Assembly: GCF_000200595.1 (NCBI RefSeq)
Contig: NC_014810.2
Coordinates: forward strand, 186,001-250,000
Source of the DNA: Helicobacter felis ATCC 49179
GTDB lineage: Bacteria; Campylobacterota; Campylobacteria; Campylobacterales; Helicobacteraceae
Reading direction: 5' to 3'
DNA: 64,000 bases
Each line of letters starts with the position of its first letter. The first letter of the stretch is position 1. Of the stretch, positions 9,267 through 21,094 are shown in pieces. A model generated the notes under the pieces. It was given only the letters and a program-made list of their open reading frames with translations, was not told where the DNA came from and did not search any database. Made by a program: the position numbers and the translations under genes.

Positions 9267-10115
9267 ATGGTCTTATTGGACGGGCAGGCCCTAGCAAAGC
9301 GTAAAGAGGTAATGTTGCAAGAGGAGGTAGCGCGCTTGGATGTTGCGCCTGTTTTGGCGGTGATTTTGGTGGGAGATAATCCTGCCAGTCGGGTTTATGT
9401 GCAAATGAAGGCCAAAGCTTGTGCGCGAGTAGGGATCACCTGCCAACTCCAACATTTAGAAGATTCAACCCCGCAAAGCCAGCTTTTAGAAATTTTACAT
9501 ACGCTTAACCATGATCCAAGTGTGCACGGGATTTTAGTCCAACTGCCCCTACCCAAACACATGGACACGCGCGAAATCTTAGAGGCGATCGCACCCTTTA
9601 AAGATGTGGATGGATTCCATCCACTCAATGTGGGACGGGTGTATTCTAATAGTCTTCTTAAAGGGTTTTTGCCCGCGACCGCGATGGGGGTGATGCAACT
9701 TTTAGAGCATTACCAAATTGAGGTAAAGGGTAAGGATGTGGTCATTGTGGGGGCAAGTAATATTATTGGAAAACCCCTAGCCTCTCTAATGCTCAATGCG
9801 GGGGCGAGTGTGAGTATTTGCCATATTCTCACCAAAGATTTAAGTGTCTACACCCAAAAGGCAGACATTGTGTGCGTAGGCGTGGGCAAGGCAGGGTTAG
9901 TTGGTCCAAATTTGCTTAAAGAGGGGGCTGTGGTGGTGGACATTGGGATCAACAAGCAGGGAGATAAAATTGTAGGAGATGTGGATTTTGAAGCCGTGCG
10001 CCATAAGGTGAGTTATATTACTCCTGTGCCCGGGGGTGTAGGCCCTATGACTATTAGTGCGCTTTTGCAAAATACACTTTTAGCAACCAAAACCTCTTTG
10101 GAGCGATCATGCTAA
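9267..10115 (+). CDS. folD: Bifunctional methylenetetrahydrofolate dehydrogenase / methenyl-THF cyclohydrolase
   Basis: Interconverts 5,10-methylene-THF, methenyl-THF and 10-formyl-THF in one-carbon metabolism. It has the FolD signatures VQLPLPKH and VDGFHPLN (substrate site), [11 protein letters not shown] (NADP-binding loop) and the C-terminal [11 protein letters not shown] prefer the ATG giving [10 protein letters not shown], which has TTAGGA five bases upstream; the ATG at 9261 is a close alternative. It is the first gene of a run continuing through lepB and beyond, and overlaps lepB by 7 bp. Confidence 0.95.
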   Translation: MVLLDGQALAKRKEVMLQEEVARLDVAPVLAVILVGDNPASRVYVQMKAKACARVGITCQLQHLEDSTPQSQLLEILHTLNHDPSVHGILVQLPLPKHMDTREILEAIAPFKDVDGFHPLNVGRVYSNSLLKGFLPATAMGVMQLLEHYQIEVKGKDVVIVGASNIIGKPLASLMLNAGASVSICHILTKDLSVYTQKADIVCVGVGKAGLVGPNLLKEGAVVVDIGINKQGDKIVGDVDFEAVRHKVSYITPVPGGVGPMTISALLQNTLLATKTSLERSC

Positions 10116-10963
10116 AAAAGATCAACCGTTTTATTTCTAGTTGGACAGGAAGCCTTGTTTTGGTGCTGTTGGCAATCTTTTTTGTCGCCCAAGCTTTTAT
10201 CATCCCCTCGCGCTCAATGGTAGGAACGCTTTATGAGGGGGATATGCTTTTTGTGAAAAAATTTGCCTATGGGATTCCCATCCCAAGACTGCCATGGCTA
10301 GACATCCCTCTGCTCCCCGATTTTAAAGGCAATGGGCACTTGATTGAGGGAAAGCGCCCACACCGGGGCGAGGTAGTGGTGTTCATTCCACCTACCAATA
10401 AGGGTTATTATGTTAAACGGCTTTTTGCGCTAGGAGGGGATGAAGTCATTTTCAATCAAGAGGGGTTTTATCTGCATCCAAAAGAGAGTGATGGCGATCC
10501 TGAGTATATTACCAAACACTTCCCCAAGCACCAAATCAAACAATTTTTAGGTAAAGATTTTGTCTTTGCTCCCTATGCCTCTACACATAAGGGGATCTTT
10601 TATGCGCAAAATAACCACACCTTTGAAATGATGCAAGCCTTGGCAACTCATCAAATAGAAGTCAAGGGCGTTAGCGTTTCTATGCCCCTTATAGAATTAG
10701 AGGGCGAAATGCTTTTTTACACTAAAATCCAACCCGATCACTTTTTTATGATTGGAGATAACCGCGATGATAGTAGCGATTCGCGCTTTTGGGGAAGTGT
10801 GCCCTATAGCCATATCGTGGGTACGCCGTGGTTTGTGTATTTTAGTCTCAATCTGACCAATAGCGAAGGTACGAGCGATCCCAAAGATGTTTTTAAGGTG
10901 CGTTGGAAGCGCATGTTTAAGAGTTTAAGCGGACTTGAAGCGATGGCTGGAGAATCTAAATGA
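10109..10963 (+). CDS. lepB: Signal peptidase I
   Basis: Inner-membrane serine protease that removes Sec signal peptides. One N-terminal membrane segment (about residues 12-32) leads to the catalytic PSRSM with nucleophile Ser36. The general base is Lys103 in YYVKRLF, and box [15 protein letters not shown] follows near residue 215. At 284 aa it has the long insert between catalytic boxes common to Helicobacter LepB. Its ATG overlaps the folD stop, and rpiB overlaps it by ATGA. Confidence 0.96.
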   Translation: MLKKINRFISSWTGSLVLVLLAIFFVAQAFIIPSRSMVGTLYEGDMLFVKKFAYGIPIPRLPWLDIPLLPDFKGNGHLIEGKRPHRGEVVVFIPPTNKGYYVKRLFALGGDEVIFNQEGFYLHPKESDGDPEYITKHFPKHQIKQFLGKDFVFAPYASTHKGIFYAQNNHTFEMMQALATHQIEVKGVSVSMPLIELEGEMLFYTKIQPDHFFMIGDNRDDSSDSRFWGSVPYSHIVGTPWFVYFSLNLTNSEGTSDPKDVFKVRWKRMFKSLSGLEAMAGESK

Positions 10964-11412
10964 AAAAAGTCATTTTAGGTTGCGATCATGCCGGGTTGGC
11001 TTTGGCAGAATTTATCCAAGACTTCCTATCTACTAACCAGATCCCTCTTACTTTTTGCAAACCTCCAACAGGGGAGCGAGTGGATTATCCTGATTATGCC
11101 AAAGAGGTTTGTAATAAGCTATTGATCTCACCTGCGCCTCAAGGTGTGTACGGAATTTTAGTTTGTGGCAGTGGGATTGGCATGAGCATTGCTTGCAATA
11201 AAATCTCCGGAGTGCGTGCAGCCCTGTGCACAGACGCTTACATGGCCAAGATGGCGCGCTTGCACAACAACGCTAATGTGCTCTGTTTGGGGCAAAATGT
11301 CGTAGGTTTTGGCGTGGCTCAGAGCATTGTAGAAGCCTTTTTGCAAACAGGGTTTGAGGGGGGACGGCATGCCATTCGTGTAGAAAAACTAGAGAGGATG
11401 AATACATGTTAG
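10960..11412 (+). CDS. rpiB: Ribose-5-phosphate isomerase B
   Basis: RpiB/LacAB isomerase interconverting ribose 5-phosphate and ribulose 5-phosphate in the pentose phosphate pathway. GCDHAG (residues 7-12), the active-site CGSGIGMSIACNK with the catalytic Cys, and GVRAAL are present. Length 150 aa is typical. ATGA overlap with lepB and 7-bp overlap with the next gene place it in the folD operon. Confidence 0.94.
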   Translation: MKKVILGCDHAGLALAEFIQDFLSTNQIPLTFCKPPTGERVDYPDYAKEVCNKLLISPAPQGVYGILVCGSGIGMSIACNKISGVRAALCTDAYMAKMARLHNNANVLCLGQNVVGFGVAQSIVEAFLQTGFEGGRHAIRVEKLERMNTC

Positions 11413-11738
11413 CCCAATGGATGATCATCACTCTTGTTGTGCTTTTTGTAGCTTACATGGCTATTCGAGCCTTTTTTTACCGCTCTGTGGCCAAACGCCA
11501 AGAAAAATATTCTGCGTCTATGAAGCTCACCTTGCAAGAAGCAGAAGTGCTGATCCAAAAGCACCAATTACAGCTCCAACGCTCTTTGGGTAATATTGAT
11601 ATTCTCACCCACGAAATGAACGCGCTCAAGGATGAGGTCAAGGTCTTAAAACAACGCAATGCGCAATACCGCTTAGAAACTGACAAGTACAAAGCCCGTA
11701 TCCGCGAATTAGAACAAAAAATCGAAGCGTTGTTGTAA
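11406..11738 (+). CDS. Small membrane-anchored coiled-coil protein
   Basis: 110 aa. Residues 3-23 are a hydrophobic membrane segment followed by basic residues (RSVAKRQEK), so the rest should be cytoplasmic. Residues 40-110 have heptad-like spacing of Leu/Ile with many Glu/Lys/Gln and look like a continuous coiled coil. No domain is recognised. It sits between rpiB and apt, where I recall H. pylori has a similar hypothetical (HP0573), so it is a conserved Helicobacter gene. A role as scaffold is only a guess. Confidence 0.7.
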   Translation: MLAQWMIITLVVLFVAYMAIRAFFYRSVAKRQEKYSASMKLTLQEAEVLIQKHQLQLQRSLGNIDILTHEMNALKDEVKVLKQRNAQYRLETDKYKARIRELEQKIEALL

Positions 11739-11746
11739 GGAAATGC

Positions 11747-12295
11747 ATGTTCAATCAGAAATTTAAAACCCAACTCCACGAGACTATTAGAGAGATTAAA
11801 GATTACCCCAAAGCGGGGATTTTATTTAAAGATATCACACCACTAATCAACCATCCCGCCCTCTTTAGTAAACTCATTGATAATCTCAAATTGCGCTACC
11901 AACACCACAGTATTGATTTTGTGGTCGGCATTGAGGCACGCGGATTTATTCTAGGGGCGGCTTTGGCTTATGCTCTAGGAATAGGCTTTGTCCCCGTGCG
12001 TAAAAAAGGCAAATTACCTTTTAAAACCCTCAGCGCACAATACCAGTTAGAATACGGCACAGATAGCATCGAAATGCACACGGACGCTTTCAGAGAAATC
12101 AAGGATGCGCATGTGTTATTGCTAGATGATTTGATCGCCACAGGAGGCACGGCATTAGCCAGCTTAGAGCTTTTAGAGAGATTACAGGCCAAGTGTTTAG
12201 AGGCATGTTTTTTGATCAATTTGGCAGAATTTGGGGGATTAGAAAAAGTGGGAGAAAAAGTGAATGTCTTTAGCGTGTTAGAGTATCCATGTTAA
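11747..12295 (+). CDS. apt: Adenine phosphoribosyltransferase
   Basis: Purine salvage: adenine + PRPP to AMP. It has the N-terminal APT segment DYPKAGILFKDITPLI, GIEARGFILGAALA and the PRPP-binding VLLLDDLIATGGTA (about residues 123-136). The 182-aa length is standard. It lies 8 bp after the coiled-coil gene in the folD run. Confidence 0.95.
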   Translation: MFNQKFKTQLHETIREIKDYPKAGILFKDITPLINHPALFSKLIDNLKLRYQHHSIDFVVGIEARGFILGAALAYALGIGFVPVRKKGKLPFKTLSAQYQLEYGTDSIEMHTDAFREIKDAHVLLLDDLIATGGTALASLELLERLQAKCLEACFLINLAEFGGLEKVGEKVNVFSVLEYPC

Positions 12296-12314
12296 GTCTG
12301 CAAAGCGAGCGTTG

Positions 12315-14418
<2,104 letters not shown>

Positions 14419-14419
<1 letters not shown>

Positions 14420-15519
14420 TGGGACTTTCTATTGGCATCGTGGGTTTGCCCAATGTGGGCAAGTCCAGCACTTTTAACGCACTCACGCGCACCGCGCAGG
14501 CGCAGAGTGCTAACTATCCCTTTTGCACCATCGACCCCAATAAAGCCCTTGTGAATGTGCCCGATGCGCGCCTAGAGGCTTTAGCCCAGATTGTCAAACC
14601 TGAGAAAATCCAATATTCTAGCGTGGAGTTTGTAGACATCGCCGGGCTCATCAAGGGGGCCTCTGCGGGCGAGGGATTGGGGAATCAATTCTTGGCTAAC
14701 ATCCGCGAATGTGCGGTGATCTTGCATGTGGTGCGCTGTTTTGAAGATAGCGATGTGGTGCATGTCAACTCTGCGATCAATCCTTTAGCCGACATTGAAA
14801 CCATCGAAATCGAGCTCATTCTAGCTGATGTGCAGTCTTTGCAAAAACGCTTAGAACGCTTGGAAAAACTGGCTAAAAGCTCTAAGGAGGTGGGGGCACA
14901 ATTAGAACTCGCGCGCGAACTTCTAGCACATCTCAACGAATTAAAGCCAGTAAGCACCTTTGCCCACAAAGATCATCCCTATTTTGAAACCTTAAACCAC
15001 GAATTGCGCTTTTTGAGTGGTAAAAAGGTGATTTATACGGCTAATGTAGGCGAAGAAGATTTAGGGGTTTTGAATGCGCATGCTTTGAGCGTGCAGGCGT
15101 TGGCTAAGGAGCGTGGGGCGCAGTTTGTGAGTTTATGTGCCAAGTTGGAGGAGGAAATGGTAGAGATGTCTCCCCAAGAATCTCAAGAGTTTTTGCAAAG
15201 CTTGGGGGTTGAAAAAAGTGGCTTGGAGCAAATTATTCAACTTGGTTTTCAAGAACTGGGCTTGATTAGCTATTTTACTGCTGGGGTCAAAGAGGTTAGG
15301 GCATGGACCATTAGCAAGGGCTCTAGCGCGCCTGTAGCAGCAGGGGTGATTCATAAGGATTTTGAAAAGGGTTTTATCCGCGCAGAAACCATTGCTTACC
15401 AAGATTTTATTGCCTACGGGGGCGAAGCTGGGGCTAAGGAAAAGGGCGCGTTGCGCATTGAGGGCAAGGATTACATCGTGCAAGATGGGGATGTGATGCA
15501 CTTTAGGTTCAATGTATAG
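14419..15519 (+). CDS. ychF: Ribosome-associated ATPase YchF
   Basis: Obg-related P-loop protein that hydrolyses ATP in preference to GTP and associates with ribosomes; linked to stress adaptation. Residues 9-18 are the P-loop (GLPNVGKSST). The usual NKxD is replaced by NVGEED, as expected for YchF. A central coiled coil (about 130-165) and C-terminal TGS domain (KEVRAWTI...GDVMHFRFN) follow. I set the start at the GTG overlapping the pepA stop because MGLSIGIVGLPNVGKSS is the normal N-terminus and gives 366 aa; an upstream in-frame start would add residues from within pepA. Confidence 0.94.
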
Positions 15520-15522
15520 CTA

Positions 15523-15531
15523 TGCTATAAT
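15523..15531 (+). promoter_or_regulatory. Extended -10 promoter of cheV1
   Basis: TGCTATAAT is a perfect extended -10 for the housekeeping sigma factor and lies 29 bp before the cheV1 ATG, immediately after the ychF stop. It gives a leader of about 20 nt containing AGGAG. Confidence 0.6.
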
Positions 15532-15560
15532 GAATCTTCATTTTGTCTTGAGGAGTGCGC

Positions 15561-16526
15561 ATGGCCAATAATCTCGCCCATATCGATCAGGTTACCAATC
15601 TACACCGCAACAATGAGTTGCAACTCTTGTGCTTTAGATTGGGTAAAAATAAAGACCTCTACGCCGTGAATGTCTTTAAAATCCGCGAGGTGGTGAAATA
15701 TAATGGCACTCTCACCATGATTAGCCACGAACCTAACTCGCTTGTGGAGGGACTGATCATCATTCGAGAGATGACCATTCCTCTTATCGATATGAAAAAG
15801 TGGTTTTACTACGATAGCAATAACAAGCAAAAAGATCTGCGCCCCTTCCGCATTGAAAAAGAACCCCATGAGGATGACATTATCATGATCTGCGAGTTTT
15901 CGCGCTGGACCATTGGGGTGCGCATTTATGAAGCCGATCGCATCCTTAATAAAAAATGGACAGAGATCGAGCAGAGCGCGGGCGTGGGCGGGAACACTGG
16001 CAATTCTAAGCTGGTGAGTCGCACGCGTTATTTTGATGGGCGTTTGGTGCAGGTAGTGGATATTGAGAGAATGCTCACCGATGTTTTTCCTTGGATTGAA
16101 GAAGAGAGCCATGAGGAATTGGCAAAACTTTCTCCACTTTATAGCGATAAAATAGTCTTGTTTGCCGACGATTCGCCCAGTGTGCTAAAAACCATGCAGG
16201 TGATTTTGGATAAGTTGGGAATCAAGCATGTTGATTTCATCAATGGGCAGCAACTCCTAGATTATCTCTTTGATAAGGAAACTCCTGTAGAGGAAATTGG
16301 ACTCATCATCACAGACCTAGAAATGCCAGAGGCGAGCGGGTTTGAGGTGATTAGACGCGTCAAGCTCGACCCTAGGATGGCCAAGATTCCCATTGTGGTC
16401 AATTCCTCCATGAGCGGGAGCAGTAATGAAGAGATGGCGCGCTCCTTGCAAGCTGATGACTTCATCTCTAAATCTAATCCTTTGGATGTGGAACGCATTA
16501 TCAAACAATTCTTAGTGGGCAAGTGA
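15561..16526 (+). CDS. cheV1: Chemotaxis coupling protein CheV1
   Basis: Hybrid scaffold linking chemoreceptors to CheA. An N-terminal CheW domain (about residues 15-160) is followed by a receiver domain (about 190-321). The receiver has DDS (acidic pair), the phospho-accepting Asp in ITDLEMPEASG and the KSNP lysine, so it should be phosphorylated. ATG 15561 has AGGAG five bases upstream, unlike the GTG two codons earlier, and gives 321 aa, the length I recall for H. pylori CheV1 (HP0019). The next gene is nspC, as in H. pylori. Confidence 0.93.
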   Translation: MANNLAHIDQVTNLHRNNELQLLCFRLGKNKDLYAVNVFKIREVVKYNGTLTMISHEPNSLVEGLIIIREMTIPLIDMKKWFYYDSNNKQKDLRPFRIEKEPHEDDIIMICEFSRWTIGVRIYEADRILNKKWTEIEQSAGVGGNTGNSKLVSRTRYFDGRLVQVVDIERMLTDVFPWIEEESHEELAKLSPLYSDKIVLFADDSPSVLKTMQVILDKLGIKHVDFINGQQLLDYLFDKETPVEEIGLIITDLEMPEASGFEVIRRVKLDPRMAKIPIVVNSSMSGSSNEEMARSLQADDFISKSNPLDVERIIKQFLVGK

Positions 16527-17728
16527 TGTTAGATTACCAAGCCATCCCTTCGCCCTGCTATGTGCTCGAACTTGCCAAGTTACAACATAATCTTGCGATC
16601 TTAGAAAGGGCGCAGAGAGAAGCGCAGGTTAAAATCTTGCTTGCCCTCAAAGGGTTCGCTTTTTGGCGAAGTTTTGAATGGGTGCGTTCTAGTTTGTATG
16701 GGTGTTGTGCTAGCGGGGTGCATGAGGCTCTGCTAGCTTATGAAGAATTTGGTTCTAGGGAGAGTGGCAAGGAAATCTGCGTTTTTAGCCCGGGCTATAA
16801 AGCTGAGGATATGGCGCAACTTTTGCCCATTGCCACGCATATTATTTTTAATTCCTTTGCCCAATACCACACCTATAAAGATTCCATACAGGCCAAGAAT
16901 AAAAAACTAGAAAAACTGGGGCTCTCGCCCCTTAAAGTGGGTTTGCGCATCAACCCTCTTTTTAGCCGTGTGCAACCGATGATCTACAACCCTTGTGCGC
17001 CCCATAGCCGTTTGGGGATCGCACCCGCCGCCTTTAAGCAGGGTATGCAACAATATGGCTTAGAGGGCATTAGCGGACTGCATTTCCACACGCATTGCGA
17101 ACAGGACGCGCCCGCTTTGCAGGAAACTTTAGGGCATGTACAAAAACATTTTGGTTTTGCCATTGAAAACATGGAATGGATGAATTTTGGGGGCGGGCAA
17201 CACATTACCAAAGAGGGCTACTTACTAGAGGTCTTGAGCCAAGCGGTGCGTGCGTTCAGAGCAAGCTATCCTAATATTCAAGACATCTTTTTAGAGCCAG
17301 GCGAGGCGGTGGGCTGGCAGAGTGGCTTTTTACTTGCGAGCGTGGTGGATATTGTTGAAAATGAGGGGCGCGTTGCAATCTTGGATGTGAGTATCACCAA
17401 TCACATGCCTGATTGCCTAGAAATGCCCTATAGACCCGAAGTTTTACATGTTGATAAAAATGGAAAAACACAACCCGAGCTAGAGAGAGGTTTGGCCTAC
17501 TATTTAGGGGGGGCAAGCTGTCTAGCAGGGGATTACATAGGGCCTTATACCTTTGAGAATCCCTTAGAAGTGGGCGATCGTCTCCTCTTTCAAGACATGT
17601 TGCATTATAGTATCGTCAAAAACAATACTTTTAATGGGGTTGCTCTACCCTCTTTAGGGTTAATAGTAAATGGAGGATTTAAGTTGCTTAAATCCTTTGA
17701 GTACGCCCATTACAAAGATCGCAATTAA
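16526..17728 (+). CDS. nspC: Carboxynorspermidine/carboxyspermidine decarboxylase
   Basis: PLP-dependent fold III (alanine-racemase type) decarboxylase making (nor)spermidine from its carboxy form, the last step of the alternative spermidine route of Campylobacterota. The PLP lysine is Lys42 in LALKGFAFW. HFHTHCEQ, NFGGGQHITK, EPGEAVGW and the C-terminal CLAGDYIG (substrate Cys/Asp) follow the family. It begins at the ATG overlapping the cheV1 stop (TGATG) and converges with prmC (4-bp overlap). Confidence 0.93.
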   Translation: MLDYQAIPSPCYVLELAKLQHNLAILERAQREAQVKILLALKGFAFWRSFEWVRSSLYGCCASGVHEALLAYEEFGSRESGKEICVFSPGYKAEDMAQLLPIATHIIFNSFAQYHTYKDSIQAKNKKLEKLGLSPLKVGLRINPLFSRVQPMIYNPCAPHSRLGIAPAAFKQGMQQYGLEGISGLHFHTHCEQDAPALQETLGHVQKHFGFAIENMEWMNFGGGQHITKEGYLLEVLSQAVRAFRASYPNIQDIFLEPGEAVGWQSGFLLASVVDIVENEGRVAILDVSITNHMPDCLEMPYRPEVLHVDKNGKTQPELERGLAYYLGGASCLAGDYIGPYTFENPLEVGDRLLFQDMLHYSIVKNNTFNGVALPSLGLIVNGGFKLLKSFEYAHYKDRN

Positions 17729-18558
17729 CTTCTAAGCGTGGCTACAAAGCCTCGATTGAGTTTGGCATAGTCGTTATAAAATATCCCCCGATAGCCTCTG
17801 ATTTCTAAATGCTCGCTCAAGGAAGCTTTTTGGTTGTCGCCCATCTCGCAGATAAGAAATTTTACACGCTTGCTTGCGGCTTCATCAATAAGGGCTTTAA
17901 GGATTTCATCCCCCTCTTCGCCCCCATAGAGCGCGATTTCTGGTTCATAACGCACCGATTCGTCTAAGGGGTAATCTAATGGAATATAAGGAGGGTTGCT
18001 CACTACAAGGGTGCGCGGAGAAACCTCCACACCTTGTAATAAAGAGGTGTGCATTAAAGAAACGCGCGACTGCAAACTGAAGGTGGTGATATTAATACTG
18101 GCCACTTCTAGGGCATCCATAGAAATATCTGTCCCCATGACATTGATTTTTGGGTGCTGTAAAGCTAAACTGATAGCGACCACACCACTTCCAATGCCAA
18201 CCTCAATCACATTTTTAATGCCATATTCTTGGATAATCTCAGAGGCTTGATGCACCAATAATTCCGTCTCTGGTCTAGGAATCAAGACGCGTTCATCTAC
18301 AAAGAACAGACGGCTATAAAAACTCACCTCATGGGTGATGTATTCAATGGGTTTGCCGCGCGCACGCGCTTTGACCATGCGCATAAAACGCTCTAAGGCA
18401 AAACCATCTAACTCTTCTTGAGCATGCATATGCAAATAAACACGATCCACGCCCAATAAATGGGCTAAGAGAATCTCGGACTCTAGAGCCATCCGTATGC
18501 CCTTATCCCTGAGCAATTTCTTAGCTTCATAAAGTGCCTTAGAAATATTTGTTTCCAT
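17725..18558 (-). CDS. prmC: Release factor glutamine methyltransferase PrmC (HemK)
   Basis: Methylates the GGQ glutamine of peptide release factors RF1/RF2 using SAM. An N-terminal helical domain (about 1-75) is followed by a Rossmann methyltransferase with VIEVGIGSGVVAISLA (motif I, SAM) and the catalytic VVSNPPYIP. PRPETE before motif I is the PrmC hallmark. I start at ATG 18558; an in-frame TTG lies one codon upstream. Length about 277 aa is typical. Confidence 0.93.
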   Translation of the reverse strand: METNISKALYEAKKLLRDKGIRMALESEILLAHLLGVDRVYLHMHAQEELDGFALERFMRMVKARARGKPIEYITHEVSFYSRLFFVDERVLIPRPETELLVHQASEIIQEYGIKNVIEVGIGSGVVAISLALQHPKINVMGTDISMDALEVASINITTFSLQSRVSLMHTSLLQGVEVSPRTLVVSNPPYIPLDYPLDESVRYEPEIALYGGEEGDEILKALIDEAASKRVKFLICEMGDNQKASLSEHLEIRGYRGIFYNDYAKLNRGFVATLRS

Positions 18559-18561
18559 CAA

Positions 18562-18796
18562 TCACAACTTAAATTTTGGGTTGGCAAAAAGCCCATTTTA
18601 TCCTAAAAAACCTTTTAAATACCCCTTGTTATTAAGGGATTTATACGCCTCAAATTGCGGGAAGTTAGAGATGCGCGCTTTTAACTGTTTGCACAATTTT
18701 ACCCAACTCATTAAAGAGGGTAGGTTTTAACCCAAAATACAGAATTATAAATCCAGCTTGTGGGCTAGAATAAAGAAAATTTTAATGGAGTAAAAC
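18562..18796. other. Intergenic region with divergent promoters
   Basis: About 235 bp between prmC (-) and the transporter gene (+). A rightward -10 (TAGAAT, 18766-18771) lies about 25 bp before the transporter ATG, with GGAG as ribosome site. A leftward -10 (TAAAAT on the minus strand, 18595-18600) fits prmC. The middle has short frame-broken stretches with no supportable gene. Confidence 0.4.
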
Positions 18797-20140
18797 ATGT
18801 TACGGGCTTTTACGCGTCTGTGTGTGTCTTTGGCCTCTCGTTGGTTGCCCGATTCCTTTGTCTTGGTGGTGATTTTAACTTTTATGGTGTTTGTAGCGGT
18901 GTGGATTTTTACAGGCCAATCCAGTCTGCAGATTGTGCAAAACTGGGGTCATGGAGCGTGGAAGTTACTCGCCTTTTCTATGCAAATGGCTTTAGTGCTT
19001 GTCTTAGGGCAGGTGCTAGCACAGGCAAGAGCGATCTCTTGGGGTTTGCAAAAATTAGCCCAAATCCCTAAAAGTCCTTTTGGGGCTATTGTTTTGGTGA
19101 GCGCGCTTAGTATGGTGGCTAGCTTAATTAACTGGGGTTTTGGACTGGTGGTATCAGCTATTTTTGCTAAAGAGATGGCTAAAAAGGTGCGGGGTGTGGA
19201 TTACCGCCTCTTGATTGCAAGCGCATATTCAGGCTTTGTAGTGTGGCATGGCGGGCTTTCTGGCTCAATCCCCTTAACTTTAGCTAGCGGTGGAGAAGCC
19301 TTGAGCAAAAGTACAGCGGGCATTTTGCATGAGAGTATCCCCGCTTCTGCGACTATTTTTGCCCCCTTTAACTTAATGATTGTGGGGATTATTCTTTGTG
19401 GTCTGCCTTTTTTATTGGCTTTTGTCCATCCCAAAAATCAAGACACCATAGAAGTTGATCCCAAACTTTTAGAAGACGCACCCCAAGTCCCTATAGAGAA
19501 ACCCTCCACCCTAGCCGGCCACTTAGAACAAAGTAAGTTTTTGAGTGCCCTACTAGCTTTGTTAGGCTTTAGCTACATTGTGGCGCATTTTGTGCAAGGT
19601 GGGGGATTGAGTTTAAATATCCTCAATATGATCTTTCTTTTTGCTGGGCTCTTGTTGCATAAAACCCCCATCGCCTATATCCGCGCTGCTAATGAGGCAA
19701 CCAAAAACGCCACGGGGATTTTGATCCAATTCCCCTTTTACGCGGGGATTATGGGCATGATGGTGGGTAGTGCTGGGGGTGGGGCGAGTTTGGCGGGGTT
19801 GCTCTCTGAGTTTTTTATCAAGATTGCTACACCGCATACCTTTGCCCTATTCACTTTTTGGAGCGCGGGTCTTCTCAATATCTTTGTGCCCTCAGGAGGC
19901 GGGCAATGGGCAGTGCAAGCCCCCATTATGATCCCCGCAGGTTTAGAATTGGGAATTAAGCCTGCTGTTACGGCTATGGCTATCGCTTGGGGGGACGCTT
20001 GGACGAATATGATCCAACCCTTTTGGGCCCTGCCAGCTTTGGCCATTGCCGGACTTGGAGCTAAGGACATCATGGGTTATTGTGTGATCACTTTATTATT
20101 TACAGGTTTGGTCATTGGAGTTGTGTTTTTGGTGATCTAG
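18797..20140 (+). CDS. atoE: Short-chain fatty acid transporter (AtoE/ScoF family)
   Basis: Inner-membrane carrier of the AtoE family for short-chain fatty acids such as acetoacetate or butyrate. 447 aa with about 11-12 hydrophobic segments. Family features are LASRWLPDSFVLVVILT at the N-terminus, SLINWGFGLVVSA, WHGGLSGSIPLTLA and FVPSGGGQWAVQAP near the C-terminus. Transcribed alone. In H. pylori such a transporter (HP0693) accompanies CoA-transferase genes, but no scoAB is nearby here. Confidence 0.88.
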   Translation: MLRAFTRLCVSLASRWLPDSFVLVVILTFMVFVAVWIFTGQSSLQIVQNWGHGAWKLLAFSMQMALVLVLGQVLAQARAISWGLQKLAQIPKSPFGAIVLVSALSMVASLINWGFGLVVSAIFAKEMAKKVRGVDYRLLIASAYSGFVVWHGGLSGSIPLTLASGGEALSKSTAGILHESIPASATIFAPFNLMIVGIILCGLPFLLAFVHPKNQDTIEVDPKLLEDAPQVPIEKPSTLAGHLEQSKFLSALLALLGFSYIVAHFVQGGGLSLNILNMIFLFAGLLLHKTPIAYIRAANEATKNATGILIQFPFYAGIMGMMVGSAGGGASLAGLLSEFFIKIATPHTFALFTFWSAGLLNIFVPSGGGQWAVQAPIMIPAGLELGIKPAVTAMAIAWGDAWTNMIQPFWALPALAIAGLGAKDIMGYCVITLLFTGLVIGVVFLVI

Positions 20141-20211
20141 CCTCTAGTGGCTTACAGGTGAAAATTTTACGCTCTCCTTACATGCATAGACAAACCTTTA
20201 GCAAAACTAGC

Positions 20212-20217
20212 TAAAAT
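20212..20217 (+). promoter_or_regulatory. -10 element for mqnD
   Basis: AGC-TAAAAT lies 25 bp before the mqnD start in the 101-bp gap after atoE. TAGGAAA just before the ATG is the likely ribosome site. Confidence 0.4.
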
Positions 20218-20241
20218 CCATAAAAACTCTTAGGAAAATGC

Positions 20242-21090
20242 ATGTTAAGCATCGCCCATAGCCCAGATGCGGATGATATTTTTATGTTCTATGCGATCGC
20301 CTTTGGCTGGGTGGATTTGCCAAAACCCTTCAGCCACCACGCCCTAGACATTGAAACCCTCAACACCCAAGCCCTACAAGGCGTGCATGACATCAGCGCG
20401 ATCTCCTTTGCCCTCTACCCCCTCATCGCCGATCAATACGCCCTCCTGCGCTGTGCGGCTAGCTTTGGAGAAGGGTATGGGCCTAAGCTTATCCGTAAAG
20501 CTTCTACAAAGCTTAAAAAGAATTTTAAAGTCGCTCTAAGTGGGCGTTACACCACTAATGCTCTACTCTTTAGGCTTTACTACCCCCATGCGCGCGTGGT
20601 GTATAAGAACTTCTTAGAAATTGAAGGGGCGGTATTGAGTGGGGAGGTAGATGCGGGGGTGCTCATCCATGAGAGTATTTTAGATTTTCATCCCGATCTA
20701 GTGGTGGAAAAAGAGATTTGGGAGGTGTGGTGTGAGCTCTCCCAATCGGAATTGCCACTACCCTTGGGCGGTATGGTGCTGCGCCGTTCCATTCCGCTCC
20801 TGCAAGCCATCACTTTAGAGAAGAAATTAACTAAAGCCATCGACTTAGCCCTAGCCCACTCGGAGTTACTCTCTTCCATGCTCTTAGAACGGGGTCTTGT
20901 GCGTGTGCAAAAGCAAAATCTAGCTACCTATTTAAATCTCTATGCGAATGCAAGTCGCTTGAGTGAGATACAAATTCAAGGGCTCAACGCCCTTTTTACC
21001 TTGGGCTTTAAACATGGTCTTTACCCCGCCCCTCTGCGCACACAAGATCACCTCATCCCTGAGCGCTACCTTAGCCTAAGGTTTTCTTAA
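20242..21090 (+). CDS. mqnD: 1,4-dihydroxy-6-naphthoate synthase (menaquinone, futalosine pathway)
   Basis: Converts cyclic dehypoxanthinylfutalosine to 1,4-dihydroxy-6-naphthoate. Periplasmic-binding-protein-like fold without signal peptide: SPDADDIFMFYAIAFG at the N-terminus, the DIETLN segment, ISAISFALYPLI, and an AGVLIHE segment with the conserved His. 282 aa is typical of MqnD rather than MqnA, which lacks the DADD start. mqnE and mqnX occur elsewhere in the window. The out-of-frame ATG at 20238 is ignored. Confidence 0.9.
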   Translation: MLSIAHSPDADDIFMFYAIAFGWVDLPKPFSHHALDIETLNTQALQGVHDISAISFALYPLIADQYALLRCAASFGEGYGPKLIRKASTKLKKNFKVALSGRYTTNALLFRLYYPHARVVYKNFLEIEGAVLSGEVDAGVLIHESILDFHPDLVVEKEIWEVWCELSQSELPLPLGGMVLRRSIPLLQAITLEKKLTKAIDLALAHSELLSSMLLERGLVRVQKQNLATYLNLYANASRLSEIQIQGLNALFTLGFKHGLYPAPLRTQDHLIPERYLSLRFS

Positions 21091-21094
21091 AGCC

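Noticed and set aside
16262-16522. Long antisense frames within cheV1 and other core genes
   Set aside because: They mirror codon bias of the sense genes and have no ribosome sites.
18660-18730. Small gene before atoE (19 codons from ATG 18671)
   Set aside because: Very short, poor ribosome site and neighbouring frames broken; left as intergenic.
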